A stretch of DNA of 64,000 nucleotides from Xanthomonas euroxanthea. GTDB taxonomy: Bacteria > Pseudomonadota > Gammaproteobacteria > Xanthomonadales > Xanthomonadaceae. The stretch lies in assembly GCF_900476395.1 (NCBI RefSeq), contig NZ_UIHB01000001.1, forward strand, positions 1,083,385 to 1,147,384, in the 5' to 3' direction. The notes under the pieces are model-generated. The model saw only the letters and a list, made by a program, of their open reading frames with translations, ran no database searches and was not told where the DNA came from. Positions 48,177-58,730 of the stretch are shown here, one piece after another; the stretch's first letter is position 1; each line of letters opens with the position of its first letter. The position numbers and the translations under genes are program-made.

Positions 48177-48325
48177 TTCGGTCAGGGCGGCAGCGCGGCC
48201 GGGGATCGGCTCCTCGGCTCGGCAGACATCCTGTCTGACTCGCCGCCGCGGCACATCCGTGTGCCGCTCTCCGCCAATTCCCGGCCACGCTGCCGCTCGG
48301 CGCGTTGTTTGCATGACCTGAAAAG
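48177..48325. repeat. 149-bp MITE-like repeat, copy A
   Basis: The element begins TTCGGTCAGGGCGGCAGCGC and ends with TGACCTGAAAAG. Its two halves are complementary near the ends (GCAGCGCGGCCGGGGAT against ATTCCCGGCCACGCTGC) and it contains the palindromes CAGACATCCTGTCTG and GCGGCACATCCGTGTGCCGC. It could fold into a long hairpin, like a non-autonomous miniature element. Confidence 0.8.
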
Positions 48326-48356
48326 CTTGAACAAGCTAATGAAGCGCCGCTTGTAG

Positions 48357-48379
48357 CCCCTCTCCCGCCGGGAGAGGGG
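48357..48379. repeat. CCCCTCTCCCG palindrome between the 149-bp repeats
   Basis: CCCCTCTCCCG-C-CGGGAGAGGGG, followed by TTGGGGTGAGGG. This type of palindrome is common in xanthomonad intergenic DNA. A related CTCTCCCGCAGGGGCGAGGA stretch occurs at about 48605, so the locus has collected several repeat types. Confidence 0.6.
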
Positions 48380-48423
48380 TTGGGGTGAGGGTACGGCGAA
48401 GCAAGACGCCTGTCGGTACTCGC

Positions 48424-48572
48424 TTCGGTGAGGGCGGCAGCGCGGCTGGGGATCGGCTCCTCGGCTCGGCAGACATCCTGTCTGACTCGCCGCCGCGGCA
48501 CATCCGTGTGCCGCTCTCCGCCAATCCCCGGCCACGCTGCCGCTCTGCACGTTGTTTCCATGACCTGAAAAG
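48424..48572. repeat. 149-bp MITE-like repeat, copy B
   Basis: Same orientation and length as copy A, 247 bp downstream, differing at only a handful of positions (for example CGGCTGGGGAT for CGGCCGGGGAT, and CTGCACGTTGTTTCC for CGGCGCGTTGTTTGC). The high identity suggests recent duplication or ongoing mobility. Confidence 0.8.
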
Positions 48573-48748
48573 GTCTCGAAGAAATTCAATGACGCTTTTA
48601 AGCACCTCTCCCGCAGGGGCGAGGAGGCACAGCTGGGCGCGCGTGCCTTGGAGCGCCCGCGCCGCAAGCGCGGGCCGGGGCACGGAGCGGGAGTTGGATT
48701 GGGGTACAGCAGAAGACAGCCATCTACCTTGGAAAGGCAAGCAGGCCG

Positions 48749-50455
48749 CTAGTTACCTGGCCAACCATGTTGGCGCGCGAGTGCTTGCATCAGGTCGGCG
48801 AACCCGTCGGCAAACCCATCCATATCGAACACGCCCGACTCGCGCCGACGCTCCGCCACCCGCGCACGCAACGCACTCAATGCCGCTGGATCACTCGCCA
48901 ACGCCACCGCCTTGGCCACAAACGCGGCATCGTCGGCCACATTCATCTCATCCAGCCCCAGGTGATGATTCAGACTGCCGGCCACGCGCGCGGCAAACGT
49001 CTCGCCGGGCGTTGTCAGCACCGGGCAACCCGCCCATAACGCATCCGAGGCGGTGGTGTGCGCGTTGTATGGATGCGTATCCAGGAACAGGTCGGCATGC
49101 CGGTAGCGCGCCAGATACTGCGCATGCGGCAGCTTCGGCATGAACACCAGGCGCTGCGTATCCACGCCTTGCGCCTGCGCCACCGCACGCAGGCGCGCGT
49201 CGGCCTCGCCCGGCCCGGACAACAGCCACAGCACGCTGCCCGGCACCGCACGCAACACCGCCAGCATGCGCGCCATGCTGCGTGGATTGAGCTTGTAGCT
49301 ATTGTTGAAGCAGCACAGCACCACGCCATGCTCGGGCAAGCCGCACTGCGCCCGCGATGGTGGTTCGGCGACCACGCGCGAGGTATCCGACGGCTGGAAC
49401 GCACCGTTCAGGCGCAGCACGCGCTCGCGATAGAACGGCTCCAGCGACGGCGGCAGCGCAAAGGCATCGCCCAGCACGTAGTCCATCCACGGCGCGCCCG
49501 ATGTGCCCGGGTAGGCCAACCAGTTCAGCTGCACCGGCGCCGGCCGCAGCGCGAACACTTCCGGGCGCCCGCCGCCACCCCAGCCGCGCAGGTCGAACAG
49601 CAGATCGATGCCCTGGTCGCGGATGTGCTGCGCGGTGGCCGGGTGCCCGAGCGTGGTGACATCGTGCAGCGTGGTGGCGTGCGCCAGGCGCGTGCGGATC
49701 GCGCTGCGGTCGTCGTGGCTGGTGGCGAACAGATGCAGTTGCAGCGCCGGCTGCCGGCGCTTCAGCGCTTCGAACAACGCCACCGTCAGCAAGCCGGTGG
49801 GGTGCGCGCCAAACCCATTGGAAACGAAGCCTAGCCGCAGCGCACCCCGGCTGCGCACGGCAGTCGGCGCCAGCGGGCGCAGCATCGCGGCGACGGCCTG
49901 CGCGCGTGTCCGTGCACACGCCAGCTGTTCGGCTGCGCTGGCGTCCTCGCTCAGGAAGGCGAACGGTTCCACCGCCGCAGCGCCCCGCGCCACGGCATTG
50001 CGCACCTGCGCAGCAAGTGCATCCAGCGCGCGCCAATCGCACAGGCGGCGTCGCCAGTTGAGCAGTTGCGCAGTGATATACGGCTCGTCGGGCAGCAACT
50101 GATGCGCACGCGTGTACGCGGCCGCCGCAGCTTCGGCCTGGCCCGCATCTTCCAATGCATGCCCAAGCCATAACGCGATGCCCGGATGCTGCGGCACCAG
50201 GTCCGATGCCTGCCGCAGCAACGCTGCCGCCTCGGCATGCTGTTGCTGCGTCCAACGCACCCGGCCAAGCCGGGCCACGGCTTCCGGGTGGCCCGGCTGC
50301 AGCGCGAGCGCGCGTTGCACCGCGGCCTCGCCCGCAACGATCGCGCCCATGCCGAGTTCTGCATCGGCCAGCATCAGCCAGGCGACGAAATCGCCCGGCT
50401 GGCGCCGCACTGCCTCGCGCAGCTGCAGCAGCTCGCGCGGGACCTGCGCACTCAC
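48749..50455 (-). CDS. TPR-containing O-GlcNAc transferase-like glycosyltransferase (GT41)
   Basis: A 568-residue protein with TPR-like helical repeats in the first 200 residues ([36 protein letters not shown]) and a C-terminal GT-B catalytic region of the SPINDLY/OGT family ([70 protein letters not shown]). It should transfer a sugar to protein Ser/Thr, with donor and targets unknown. A GTG at 50455 overlaps the prfA stop (GTGA), so it is translationally coupled to prfA; the longer frame upstream lies inside prfA. Confidence 0.9.
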   Translation of the reverse strand: MSAQVPRELLQLREAVRRQPGDFVAWLMLADAELGMGAIVAGEAAVQRALALQPGHPEAVARLGRVRWTQQQHAEAAALLRQASDLVPQHPGIALWLGHALEDAGQAEAAAAAYTRAHQLLPDEPYITAQLLNWRRRLCDWRALDALAAQVRNAVARGAAAVEPFAFLSEDASAAEQLACARTRAQAVAAMLRPLAPTAVRSRGALRLGFVSNGFGAHPTGLLTVALFEALKRRQPALQLHLFATSHDDRSAIRTRLAHATTLHDVTTLGHPATAQHIRDQGIDLLFDLRGWGGGGRPEVFALRPAPVQLNWLAYPGTSGAPWMDYVLGDAFALPPSLEPFYRERVLRLNGAFQPSDTSRVVAEPPSRAQCGLPEHGVVLCCFNNSYKLNPRSMARMLAVLRAVPGSVLWLLSGPGEADARLRAVAQAQGVDTQRLVFMPKLPHAQYLARYRHADLFLDTHPYNAHTTASDALWAGCPVLTTPGETFAARVAGSLNHHLGLDEMNVADDAAFVAKAVALASDPAALSALRARVAERRRESGVFDMDGFADGFADLMQALARQHGWPGN

Positions 50456-51537
50456 GGGCTGTCGCTCAACCGTGCCAGTTCGTCGGCCTGATGCTCGTGC
50501 AGCAGGCGTGCGATCAGTGCATCCAGGTCGCCTTCGATGATGTTGGGCAGGTCGTACAGCGTCAGGCCTTCCACGCGGTGGTCGGTGATGCGCCCCTGCG
50601 GGAAGCTGTAGGTACGGATGCGCTGGCTGCGGTCGCCACTGCCGACCTGCAACTTGCGCGTCTGCGCTTCGGCGGCGGCCGCCTTGCTGCGTTCGGCTTC
50701 CACCAATTGCGCCTTCAGCCGCTTCATCGCCTTGTCGCGGTTGGCGTGCTGGCTGCGCTCGGTCTGGCATTCCACCACCACGCCGCTGGGCACGTGGGTG
50801 ATGCGGATCGCCGACTCGGTCTTGTTGACGTGCTGGCCGCCGGCCCCGGAGGAGCGGAAGGTGTCCACTTTCAGGTCGGCCGGGTTGATCACGATCTCTT
50901 CCACGTCGTCGGCCTCGGGAATGATCGCCACCGTGGCCGCCGAGGTGTGGATGCGGCCCTGCGATTCGGTCGCCGGCACGCGCTGCACACGGTGTGTGCC
51001 GGATTCGAACTTCAACCGCGAATAGGCGCCGCGTCCGACCACCCGTGCCACCACCTCCTTGTAGCCGCCGTGCTCGCCGGGGCTGTCGGACTCGATCTCC
51101 ACCTTCCAGCCCTGGCGCTCGGCATAACGCGCGTACATGCGAAACAGGTCGCCGGCAAAGATCGCCGCCTCGTCGCCACCGGTGCCGGCGCGCACTTCCA
51201 AGAACAGGTTGCCGTCGTCGCGCGGGTCGCGCGGCACCAGCAGCAACGCCAGTTGCGCATCCAGTTCTTCCAGGCGCGCCTGGGCGGCGGCGATCTCCTC
51301 CTCGGCCAGCTCGCGCATTTCCGGATCGTTGCGCATCGCTTCGGCCGCGCTCAGGTCGGCCTTGGCACGCGCCTCGTCTTCCAGGGCCACGGCCACCGGC
51401 TCCAGCTGCGACAGTTCGCGCGACAGCGTGCGGAACCTGTCGTTGTTGCTGACCACATCGGGGTCGGAGAGCAGGTGCTGCAGTTCTTCGCGGCGCTCGG
51501 CCAGCGCTTCGAGCTTACGGCGCAGGGTCGGCGTCAT
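50452..51537 (-). CDS. prfA: peptide chain release factor 1
   Basis: A 361-residue RF1 that terminates translation at UAA and UAG. The codon-recognition motif PAT is at 188-190 and the catalytic GGQ at 233-235 ([20 protein letters not shown]). Its Gln is the substrate of PrmC (this window, 15593). It overlaps hemA by 23 bp upstream, as in many Gammaproteobacteria (hemA-prfA), and is followed by the OGT-like gene in place of the usual prmC. Confidence 0.98.
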   Translation of the reverse strand: MTPTLRRKLEALAERREELQHLLSDPDVVSNNDRFRTLSRELSQLEPVAVALEDEARAKADLSAAEAMRNDPEMRELAEEEIAAAQARLEELDAQLALLLVPRDPRDDGNLFLEVRAGTGGDEAAIFAGDLFRMYARYAERQGWKVEIESDSPGEHGGYKEVVARVVGRGAYSRLKFESGTHRVQRVPATESQGRIHTSAATVAIIPEADDVEEIVINPADLKVDTFRSSGAGGQHVNKTESAIRITHVPSGVVVECQTERSQHANRDKAMKRLKAQLVEAERSKAAAAEAQTRKLQVGSGDRSQRIRTYSFPQGRITDHRVEGLTLYDLPNIIEGDLDALIARLLHEHQADELARLSDSP

Positions 51538-52813
51538 CGGTCCTCGCGATCGGGGTAGTGACAGGGGGATGTTGGTAACCGGGCTTTTCCGGGAACAGCC
51601 GGTCGGCCGCGCTGGTCAATTCCAGGTCGTTGTTGAGCGCAGCATCGCGCAGCGCGGCGGTGGGCGGATGCAGCAGCCGGTTGGTCAGCGCGTGCGCCAG
51701 CTGTTCCAGCACCTCGTCGGCCGGCTTGCCGTTGTGCAATTGCTGGCGCGCCTTGGCCAGCAGCTCGTCACGGGTGCTGTCGCCGAACGCGCGCAAGCGC
51801 TTGAGCGGCGCCTGGCGCGTATTGGCCTGCACCGTTTCGACATAGCGTGCCACCTGCAGGTCGATGATGGCCTCGGCCTGGTCGGCGGCTTCCCGGCGGC
51901 CACGGCGGTTGTCTTCCACCGCGCGTTCCAGGTCGTCCACGGTGTACAGGTAGGCATCGCCCAGCTCGGCCACCGAGGCTTCGATGTCGCGCGGCACCGC
52001 CAGGTCGAACAGCAGCATCGGCTTGCGTTTGCGCGCGCGCAGCGCCTGGTCCACCTGCGCGCGCGTGACGATCGGCTCGCGCGCGGCGGTGGCCGAGAAC
52101 ACCACGTCGGCCTCGGCCAGGTGGCGGTCCAGATCGGTCAGCGGCAGTGCGTAGCCGCCGTGCTGGCTGGCCAGCGCCTGCGCATGGGCGAGCGTGCGAT
52201 TGGCGATCAACAGGCGGCGCACGCGGCCTTCGCTCAGATGCTTGGCGGCCAGCTCGATGGTTTCGCCTGCGCCGATCAACAGCACGGTGGATTCGTTGAG
52301 CCGTGCGAAGGATTCCTGTGCCAGCCGCACCGCGGTGGAGGCCACCGACACCGGGTTGGCGCCAACGCGGGTGTCGGTGCGTGCCCGCTTGGCCACCGAG
52401 AAGGTCTGCTGGAACAAGCGGTCCAGTCCGCTTCCCAGCGCGCCGTGCGCACGCGCCACTGCCCAGGCATCCTTCACCTGGCCCAGGATCTGCGGCTCGC
52501 CCAGCACCATCGAGTCCAGCCCGGTGGCGACGCGGAACAGGTGGCGTACCGCCTGCTCCTCCTGATGCTGATACAGATAGCCGCTCAAGCCAGGGGCGTG
52601 GGTTTCCAGCCAGCTCACCAGGCTGTGCGGGTCGTCGGCCATCGCATACAGCTCGGTGCGGTTGCAGGTGGACAGCAACGCGGCCTCGCGCACCTGCGGC
52701 AACGCGCGCAGGGATTCGAGCGCGCGCGGCAACGCGTCACCTGCGAACGCCGCGCGTTCGCGCAGGTCCACAGGTGCCGTCTGGTGATTCAGTCCGAGCA
52801 CCCACAACGTCAT
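51515..52813 (-). CDS. hemA: glutamyl-tRNA reductase
   Basis: A 432-residue enzyme for the first committed step of C5 tetrapyrrole synthesis, reducing glutamyl-tRNA to glutamate-1-semialdehyde. The catalytic Cys is C50 ([12 protein letters not shown]). It contains [13 protein letters not shown] and the NADPH-binding [17 protein letters not shown]. The last 25 residues are a divergent tail encoded in the overlap with prfA. It is divergent from the TPR-lolB-ispE operon (52879), a classical arrangement. Confidence 0.97.
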   Translation of the reverse strand: MTLWVLGLNHQTAPVDLRERAAFAGDALPRALESLRALPQVREAALLSTCNRTELYAMADDPHSLVSWLETHAPGLSGYLYQHQEEQAVRHLFRVATGLDSMVLGEPQILGQVKDAWAVARAHGALGSGLDRLFQQTFSVAKRARTDTRVGANPVSVASTAVRLAQESFARLNESTVLLIGAGETIELAAKHLSEGRVRRLLIANRTLAHAQALASQHGGYALPLTDLDRHLAEADVVFSATAAREPIVTRAQVDQALRARKRKPMLLFDLAVPRDIEASVAELGDAYLYTVDDLERAVEDNRRGRREAADQAEAIIDLQVARYVETVQANTRQAPLKRLRAFGDSTRDELLAKARQQLHNGKPADEVLEQLAHALTNRLLHPPTAALRDAALNNDLELTSAADRLFPEKPGYQHPPVTTPIARTDDADPAP

Positions 52814-52878
52814 TGTTCAGTTGCTTGCGATAAGCTGGCGGCCATTCAGGGCCCCATTTTACGGCCCGGTTGCCCCCG

Positions 52879-54567
52879 ATGCCTGTACCGATTCGCATCC
52901 TGTGTGTTCTTCTGCTGGTCGCAGTCTCCACCAGTGCCACCGCAGTACCCAAGAAAGCACCGCCCGCGCCGCCGCCCAAGGGTGCCGGCACCACCTCGCT
53001 GGAGCCGGTGCTCGCCGGCGAATTTGCCTTGCAGGCCGGGCAGTTGGACGAGGCCGCCCGCGCCTATCTGGACGCTGCCAAGGCCGAGGCCGGCGACGCC
53101 GGGCTGGCCGAACGCGCTGCCCGCATCGCCATGCTGGCCAACGACGACCCGCGTGCGATCGAGGCCCTGGCGTTGTGGCGCGCCCGCGCACCGTCGTCGA
53201 TGTCCATGCGCAGTACCGAAGCCTCGCTGGCCTTGCGCCGCAACGACTTGCGGACCGCCCGCCGTGATCTGCTCGGCCTGCTCAAGGAATCCGACCCGCG
53301 CGGCTGGCGCTTCGCCCTGATCGCCCTGGCCAATGGCGGACGCGAGCCGGAAGCCTCGGCCGACGTGCTCGAGGACCTGGTCAAGGCCGGCGCCATTCCC
53401 AACCAGATCGAAGCCTGGCAGGAGTTCGGCCGGCTCGCCCTGCGCATGGAGCGCCCGGCGCTGGCCAAGCGCATCGTCGACGAAGTGGTGCGCCGTTTCC
53501 CCGAGGAGCCGCGCGTGGCCTTGTTGCACGCCACCCAGCTGCAGCAGGAAGGCAAGAACGAGGAGGCGCTGGCGCTGCTGAAGACTGTCGAGCCGCAGGC
53601 GGTCAAGGATTCCGAGCTGCGTGGCGCGCTGGCCTTTGCCTACGATGCCATGGGGCAGACCGAAGCGGCTGCGCGGGTGTTGTCGACCGGACCGCAGGAC
53701 ACCCAGACCTACGGGCTACGTGCCTCCATGCTGGCCAAGGAAAAGGATCGCACTGCGCTGGAGGCGCTGTACGGCGAGCTCAAGAGCACTGCCGCCAAGC
53801 CCGACCCGGACCGCCGCCTGCTGCTCGGCAAGATCGCCGAATTCCTCAAGCGCTACGACGAGGCGGTGGAGTGGTATCGCGGCGTACCCGGCGGCCCGCA
53901 GCTGAGCGAAGCGCGTCTGCGCGCCGCCAGTGCGCTGTACGAGTTGGGCCGCAAGCCCGAGGCACTGGCCGAAGTCCGCGCCTTGCAGAGCGATGCCACT
54001 GCCGACGACGACGCACGTCGAGACGCCTATGTGCTCGAGGCCGAGCTGCACCAGCGCGCCGGCGACGCACCGGGCGAACTGGATGCCTTCGAGCGCGGCC
54101 TGGCCGCCTACCCGGACGACGGAGCCTTGCTGTACGCCCGCGGCCTGGCCTGGGAGCGCCGCGACGATGTCGCACGTGCCGAGGCCGACCTGCGCAAGAT
54201 CCTGGTCGCCGAGCCGGAAAACGTGGCGGCGCTGAATGCGTTGGGCTACACCCTGGCCGACCGCACCACCCGCTACAAGGAAGCGCTGGCGTTGATCGAC
54301 CGCGCCCGCACCGCCGACCCGGACAACCCGGCCATCGTCGACAGCTACGGCTGGGTGCTGTACCGCATGGGCCGCGCCAAGGAGGCCCTGGTGCAGCTGC
54401 GCCGTGCCTGGGCCCTGGTCAAGGACCCGGAAATCGCCGCGCATGTGGGCGAGGTGCTGTGGGTCAGTGGCAAGCAGGACGAAGCGCGGCGCTACTTCGA
54501 TGAAGCGCGGCGTCTGGACCCGGACAACCGCGCGCTGCAACGCGCCGTGGAAAAATTCGGCCTATGA
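52879..54567 (+). CDS. exported TPR-repeat protein
   Basis: A 562-residue protein with a signal peptide ([19 protein letters not shown]) and tetratricopeptide-like helical repeats along most of its length. The clearest are in the C-terminal third ([40 protein letters not shown]). It probably acts as a periplasmic or outer-membrane-associated scaffold. It is the usual neighbour of lolB-ispE in Pseudomonas and Xanthomonas and overlaps lolB (ATGA). The ATG at 52879 is chosen over a start three codons upstream. Confidence 0.85.
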   Translation: MPVPIRILCVLLLVAVSTSATAVPKKAPPAPPPKGAGTTSLEPVLAGEFALQAGQLDEAARAYLDAAKAEAGDAGLAERAARIAMLANDDPRAIEALALWRARAPSSMSMRSTEASLALRRNDLRTARRDLLGLLKESDPRGWRFALIALANGGREPEASADVLEDLVKAGAIPNQIEAWQEFGRLALRMERPALAKRIVDEVVRRFPEEPRVALLHATQLQQEGKNEEALALLKTVEPQAVKDSELRGALAFAYDAMGQTEAAARVLSTGPQDTQTYGLRASMLAKEKDRTALEALYGELKSTAAKPDPDRRLLLGKIAEFLKRYDEAVEWYRGVPGGPQLSEARLRAASALYELGRKPEALAEVRALQSDATADDDARRDAYVLEAELHQRAGDAPGELDAFERGLAAYPDDGALLYARGLAWERRDDVARAEADLRKILVAEPENVAALNALGYTLADRTTRYKEALALIDRARTADPDNPAIVDSYGWVLYRMGRAKEALVQLRRAWALVKDPEIAAHVGEVLWVSGKQDEARRYFDEARRLDPDNRALQRAVEKFGL

Positions 54568-55217
54568 GCAAGGCGATCCGAACACTGGCCCTGAGCGGGC
54601 TGGTGCTGGTCGGGCTGTCGGCCTGCGTCAGCGTGCCGCGCGGGCAGGGCAGTGGCGCGGCCGTGGTGGAGCAGGTGTCCGAGCGCGCGCGCCAGGCCGA
54701 AGCTGCGCGCCAGGCCTGGCTGCAGGCGCATCCGAACTGGTCGTTCCAGGGCCGGGTGGCGATCAGCAAGGGCAGTCAGGGCGGGAGCGGCCGCATCGAC
54801 TGGCAGCAGGACGGTGCGCAATACCGCGTGCAGCTCAGCGCGCCGGTGACCCGGCAGAGCTGGGTGCTCACCGGCGACACCACCACTGGCGCCGGACGCC
54901 TGGAAGGACTGGAGGGTGGCCCGCGCAGCGGCCCCGATGCCGAGCAGGTACTGCTGGAAGCAACCGGCTGGACCATCCCGGTCAACCAGATGCCGGACTG
55001 GGTCCGTGCGCTGCGCATCGCCGACGCGGGCGCCGAACGCGTGGACCTGGATGCAGCCGGTCGGCCGCGGACCGTACAGCAGGATGGCTGGACGATCGAT
55101 TTCCTCGCCTGGGCGCCGGCTGGCGAAGGCCAACCCGAGCTGCCGCAGCGCATCGAAGCCCGCAATGGCGAGGCCAAGGTGCGTCTGCTGGTCGACCACT
55201 GGGCGGTGTCGCCCTGA
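54564..55217 (+). CDS. lolB: outer-membrane lipoprotein insertion protein LolB
   Basis: A 217-residue outer-membrane lipoprotein that accepts lipoproteins from LolA. Its lipobox is VGLSAC with Cys21. LolB-type features are [40 protein letters not shown] and [15 protein letters not shown]. It is coupled upstream to the TPR gene (ATGA) and downstream to ispE (TGATG). Length matches the family. Confidence 0.93.
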   Translation: MSKAIRTLALSGLVLVGLSACVSVPRGQGSGAAVVEQVSERARQAEAARQAWLQAHPNWSFQGRVAISKGSQGGSGRIDWQQDGAQYRVQLSAPVTRQSWVLTGDTTTGAGRLEGLEGGPRSGPDAEQVLLEATGWTIPVNQMPDWVRALRIADAGAERVDLDAAGRPRTVQQDGWTIDFLAWAPAGEGQPELPQRIEARNGEAKVRLLVDHWAVSP

Positions 55218-56086
55218 TGCCTGCGGCGCAAGCGGGCTGGTCGGCGTGGCCTGCGCCGGCCAAGCTCAACCTGTTCCTGCGGATCGTCGGGCGCCGCGCC
55301 GATGGTTACCACCTGCTGCAGACCGTGTTCCGGCTGCTGGACTGGGGGGACACCATTCATCTTCGCCTGCGCGATGACGGGCTGATCCGGCGTATCGGCG
55401 ACAGCCTGCCCGGCGTGGCGGAAGACGACGACCTGGTGATCCGTGCCGCGCGCCTGCTGCAGTCCAGCGCGGGCACGCAGGCCGGCGCCGACATCCGGGT
55501 CGACAAACGCATCCCCGCCGGCGGTGGTTTCGGGGGGGGCTCGTCGGATGCCGCCACCGTACTGGTCGCGCTGAACGCCTTGTGGGGCCTGGGTTTGCCG
55601 GTCGATACGCTGGCCGGGCTGGGATTGCGGCTGGGTGCCGACGTGCCAGTGTTCGTGCGCGGGCACAATGCCTGGGCCGAGGGTGTCGGCGAGCAACTGA
55701 CGCCAATCAGCCTCCCGGCAGCGTCCTATGTGCTGGTCGATCCGGGAATCCACGTGCCCACCCCGGCCTTATTTCAGTCACGGGAATTGACGCGGGATGC
55801 TGCGCCCGTGAAAATAGCGGACTTCGCTTCGGGTTCTCTGCTCGACAATGCGTTCGAGCCGGTCCTGCGGCGCCGTGAACCCGCCATCGAGGCAGTGTTC
55901 CAGGCGCTGTCCAGGATCGGGACGCCGCGTTTGACCGGGTCAGGGGGCGGGTGTTTCGTCGAATTCGCCACGCGCGCTGCTGCAGAGCAGGCCATGGCGC
56001 AGTTGCCGGGCAGCCTGAGGGCGTGGGTCGTGGAAGGTGCAGCGCACTCGCCACTGCTCGACGCACTGGACGCGAGACAGGTTTGA
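55217..56086 (+). CDS. ispE: 4-diphosphocytidyl-2-C-methyl-D-erythritol kinase
   Basis: A 289-residue GHMP kinase of the MEP isoprenoid pathway. The N-terminal [20 protein letters not shown] and the ATP loop [20 protein letters not shown] are diagnostic, as is the C-terminal [13 protein letters not shown]. The start overlaps the lolB stop by one base (TGATG). A tRNA-Gln gene begins three bases after its stop, so the tRNA may be processed from the same transcript. Confidence 0.97.
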   Translation: MPAAQAGWSAWPAPAKLNLFLRIVGRRADGYHLLQTVFRLLDWGDTIHLRLRDDGLIRRIGDSLPGVAEDDDLVIRAARLLQSSAGTQAGADIRVDKRIPAGGGFGGGSSDAATVLVALNALWGLGLPVDTLAGLGLRLGADVPVFVRGHNAWAEGVGEQLTPISLPAASYVLVDPGIHVPTPALFQSRELTRDAAPVKIADFASGSLLDNAFEPVLRRREPAIEAVFQALSRIGTPRLTGSGGGCFVEFATRAAAEQAMAQLPGSLRAWVVEGAAHSPLLDALDARQV

Positions 56087-56089
56087 TGC

Positions 56090-56166
56090 AGGGGCGTCGC
56101 CAAGAGGCCCAAGGCACCAGGTTTTGATCCTGGCATTCGTAGGTTCGAATCCTACCGCCCCTGCCA
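56090..56166 (+). tRNA. tRNA-Gln(UUG)
   Basis: The acceptor stem AGGGGCG (56090-56096) pairs with CGCCCCT, followed by discriminator G and an encoded CCA. The anticodon stem-loop CCAGG-TTTTGAT-CCTGG gives anticodon TTG, and the T loop GGTTCGAATCC is standard. It sits three bases after ispE and before prs. Confidence 0.96.
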
Positions 56167-56216
56167 ATATGCAGATCCCTCTGCAACAGTCGTATATGCA
56201 GATCCTTCTGCAACAG
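56167..56216. repeat. 23-bp tandem repeat after tRNA-Gln
   Basis: ATATGCAGATCCCTCTGCAACAG (56167-56189) recurs with one change at 56194-56216. Each unit contains a GCAGA/TCTGC dyad and could form a small hairpin. The pair starts directly after the tRNA CCA and may help 3'-end processing or separate the tRNA from prs. Confidence 0.7.
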
Positions 56217-56319
56217 CCCGCACCTCCATGTGCGGGGATTCAAGGAAAGCCCGGCATTTGGTCGGTTTGTCCAGCTCAACCATCGCCCGCACGCTCTTCG
56301 CCGCCGCCCGAGAGACCTC

Positions 56320-57279
56320 ATGCAAGACCAACGTAATCTGCTGGTGTTCTCCGGCAATGCCAACAAGCCGCTTGCCCTGAGCATCTGCAAGGAGCTCGGC
56401 GTTCGCATGGGCAAGGCGCTGGTCACGCGCTTTTCCGATGGCGAGGTGCAGGTCGAAATCGAAGAGAGCGTGCGCCGGCAGGAAGTGTTCGTGATCCAGC
56501 CGACCTGCGCGCCGAGTGCGGAAAACCTGATGGAGCTGCTGGTGCTGATCGACGCGCTCAAGCGCGCCAGCGCCGCCTCGGTGACTGCGGTCATCCCGTA
56601 CTTCGGCTACTCGCGTCAGGACCGCCGCATGCGTTCCTCGCGCGTGCCGATCACCGCCAAGGTTGCCGCCAAGATGATCTGCGCGATGGAGGCCGACCGC
56701 GTGCTGACGGTCGATCTGCACGCCGACCAGATCCAGGGCTTCTTCGACGTGCCGGTGGACAACGTCTACGCCTCGCCGCTGCTGCTGGCCGACATCTGGC
56801 GCGCCTATGGCACCGACAACCTGATAGTGGTGTCGCCGGACGTGGGTGGCGTGGTGCGCGCGCGCGCCGTCGCCAAGCGCCTGGACGATGCGGATCTGGC
56901 CATCATCGACAAGCGTCGTCCGCGCGCCAATGTGGCCACGGTGATGAACATCATCGGCGACGTGCAGGGCAAGACCTGCGTGCTGGTCGACGACCTGGTC
57001 GATACCGCCGGTACCCTGTGCGCAGCCGCCGCAGCGCTGAAGCAGCGCGGCGCGCTCAAGGTCGTGGCCTACATCACCCACCCGGTGCTGTCCGGCCCGG
57101 CGGTGGACAACATCAACAATTCGCAGCTCGACGAGCTGGTGGTCACCGACACGATTCCGCTGACCGAAGCTGCGCGCACCTGCGCCAAGATTCGTCAGCT
57201 GAGCGTGGCCGAACTGCTGGCCGAGACCATTCGCCGCATCGCCTTCGGCGAATCGGTGAGTTCGCTCTACGTCGACTGA
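56320..57279 (+). CDS. prs: ribose-phosphate pyrophosphokinase
   Basis: A 319-residue PRPP synthetase that feeds purine, pyrimidine, histidine and NAD synthesis. It has the PRPP-binding loop [20 protein letters not shown], the flexible-loop region [20 protein letters not shown], and [21 protein letters not shown] start at the ATG at 56320 ([19 protein letters not shown]); the upstream frame is not conserved. It is next to rplY, as in many Gammaproteobacteria. Confidence 0.97.
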   Translation: MQDQRNLLVFSGNANKPLALSICKELGVRMGKALVTRFSDGEVQVEIEESVRRQEVFVIQPTCAPSAENLMELLVLIDALKRASAASVTAVIPYFGYSRQDRRMRSSRVPITAKVAAKMICAMEADRVLTVDLHADQIQGFFDVPVDNVYASPLLLADIWRAYGTDNLIVVSPDVGGVVRARAVAKRLDDADLAIIDKRRPRANVATVMNIIGDVQGKTCVLVDDLVDTAGTLCAAAAALKQRGALKVVAYITHPVLSGPAVDNINNSQLDELVVTDTIPLTEAARTCAKIRQLSVAELLAETIRRIAFGESVSSLYVD

Positions 57280-57389
57280 ACCCCATTCGGTGCCCGCAGT
57301 GTGCGGGTGCCGGTACCACGTCTCTCCTGGTCGCGGGTGAGACGCTTCATCGCCGCGAGGCGGTATTCCAATCTAGGTAGTGAAACAAC

Positions 57390-58025
57390 ATGGCAAAGAC
57401 TCACGAAATCAAGGTCGAGCGCCGCGCAGACGAGGGGAAGGGTGCGAGCCGCCGCCTGCGTCACGCTGGCGTCATTCCGGCCATCGTCTACGGTGGCGAA
57501 CTCGAGCCGGTCAGCATCCAGCTCAACCACGAGCAGATCTGGCTTGCCCAGCAGAACGAGTGGTTCTACTCGTCGATCCTGGACCTGAATCTCAATGGCG
57601 ACGTGCAGCAGGTGCTGCTGCGTGACATGCAGCGCCATCCGTTCAAGCAGCTGATCATGCACATCGACTTCCAGCGCGTCAGCGCCAACGAGAAGCTCAG
57701 TGCCGCTGTGCCGCTGCACTTCGTCAACGAGGCAACCTCGCCGGCCGGCAAGTCCAGCGAAGTGGTCGTCACCCACGAGCTCAACGAAGTCCAGGTGGTC
57801 TGCCTGCCGAAGGACCTGCCGGAGTTCATCGAGGTCGACCTCGGCGCCCTGGAAGTGGGCAACGTGATCCACTTGTCCGAGATCAAGCTGCCGGCCGGCG
57901 TGGAAATTCCGGAGCTGAAGCTGGGCAAGGAGCACGACGTGGCGGTGGTTGCTGCCAAGCACGTGCGGGTCGAGGAAGAAGACGCTGCCGGTGAAGAAGG
58001 CAGCGACGGCGCCGAGACCAAGTAA
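57390..58025 (+). CDS. rplY: 50S ribosomal protein L25/general stress protein Ctc
   Basis: A 211-residue long (TL5/Ctc-type) L25 that binds 5S rRNA. The N-terminal L25 domain (KVERRADEGKGASRRLRHAG, then IPAIVYGG) is followed by a C-terminal beta domain (FVNEATSPAGKSSEVVVTHE) and an acidic tail (EEEDAAGEEGSDGAETK). Order prs, rplY, pth, ychF is conserved. A GC-rich hairpin (about 57289-57312) lies between prs and this gene. Confidence 0.96.
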   Translation: MAKTHEIKVERRADEGKGASRRLRHAGVIPAIVYGGELEPVSIQLNHEQIWLAQQNEWFYSSILDLNLNGDVQQVLLRDMQRHPFKQLIMHIDFQRVSANEKLSAAVPLHFVNEATSPAGKSSEVVVTHELNEVQVVCLPKDLPEFIEVDLGALEVGNVIHLSEIKLPAGVEIPELKLGKEHDVAVVAAKHVRVEEEDAAGEEGSDGAETK

Positions 58026-58074
58026 GCCGTTGACCGATCCTTCGCACTGCGTGGGATCGGCCGCGGTCGCTGGC

Positions 58075-58653
58075 ATGTCTGCACTCCGCCTGATTGTCGG
58101 ACTCGGGAATCCCGGTCCGGAACACGCGCAAACCCGGCACAACGCCGGGTTTCGTTTCGTCGATGCCCTTGTCCAGCGCCATGGCGCGCGTTGGGGGCTG
58201 GATGCCAAGTTGTTCGGCGAGACCGCCAAGGTCGAGATCGCCGGCCAGCCGGTCTGGCTGCTCAAGCCGGCCACCTTCATGAATCTCAGCGGCAAATCGA
58301 TCACCGCCGCGTTGCGGTTCTGGAAGATCGAGCCGGAGCAGTTGCTCGTTGCGCATGACGAACTGGATCTGGCGCCAGGCGTCGCACGGCTCAAGTTCGA
58401 TGGCGGCCACGGTGGCCAGAACGGCCTGCGCGATACCATCCGCCTGCTGGGGCACGGCAAATTCCACCGCCTGCGGGTCGGCATCGGCCATCCCGGCCAC
58501 AAGGACCGCGTAGTGCCATGGGTGCTGGGACGGGCAGGGCGCGACGACGACGCGGCAATCGGGACTGCAGTGGACGCCGCCATCGACGTGCTGCCGCTGG
58601 CAATGCAAGGTAATTTCAACGAGGCGATGAAGCGCCTGCATACGGAAAAATAG
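58075..58653 (+). CDS. pth: peptidyl-tRNA hydrolase
   Basis: A 192-residue enzyme that recycles peptidyl-tRNA released during abortive translation. The N-terminal [20 protein letters not shown] contains the catalytic His, and [13 protein letters not shown] and [20 protein letters not shown] are standard. The ATG at 58075 gives the conserved start; an upstream in-frame stretch overlaps rplY. The TAG stop is joined to an inverted repeat. Confidence 0.97.
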   Translation: MSALRLIVGLGNPGPEHAQTRHNAGFRFVDALVQRHGARWGLDAKLFGETAKVEIAGQPVWLLKPATFMNLSGKSITAALRFWKIEPEQLLVAHDELDLAPGVARLKFDGGHGGQNGLRDTIRLLGHGKFHRLRVGIGHPGHKDRVVPWVLGRAGRDDDAAIGTAVDAAIDVLPLAMQGNFNEAMKRLHTEK

Positions 58654-58718
58654 AGAATGGGGAATCGGGAATGGGAGGAGCGCTGCTCTTGCCATTCTCG
58701 ATTCCCGATTCTCCATTC
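58652..58718. repeat. GAATGGGGAATCGGGAAT inverted repeat between pth and ychF
   Basis: The left arm at 58652-58674 and the right arm at 58692-58718 are complementary over about 19 bp. The left arm begins at the pth stop codon and the right arm ends 12 bp before the ychF ATG. It is related to the GAATCCCGATTCC repeat beside oxyR. It may act as a terminator or a stabilising hairpin. Confidence 0.75.
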
Positions 58719-58730
58719 ACTGGAAAACCC

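Larger units (their letters stand above)
48105..48748. other. repeat cluster between moaB and the OGT-like gene
   Basis: This 644-bp region lacks genes. It consists of two 149-bp direct repeats (48177-48325, 48424-48572), a CCCCTCTCCCG/CGGGAGAGGGG palindrome (48357-48379), and a further CCTCTCCCGCAGGGG-type unit at about 48605. Open frames through it only reflect the repeats. Confidence 0.7.

Noticed and set aside
48182-48740. Open frames in the 48.2-48.7 kb region
   Set aside because: They run through duplicated repeats and encode the same low-complexity peptide twice; no ribosome-binding sites or domains.
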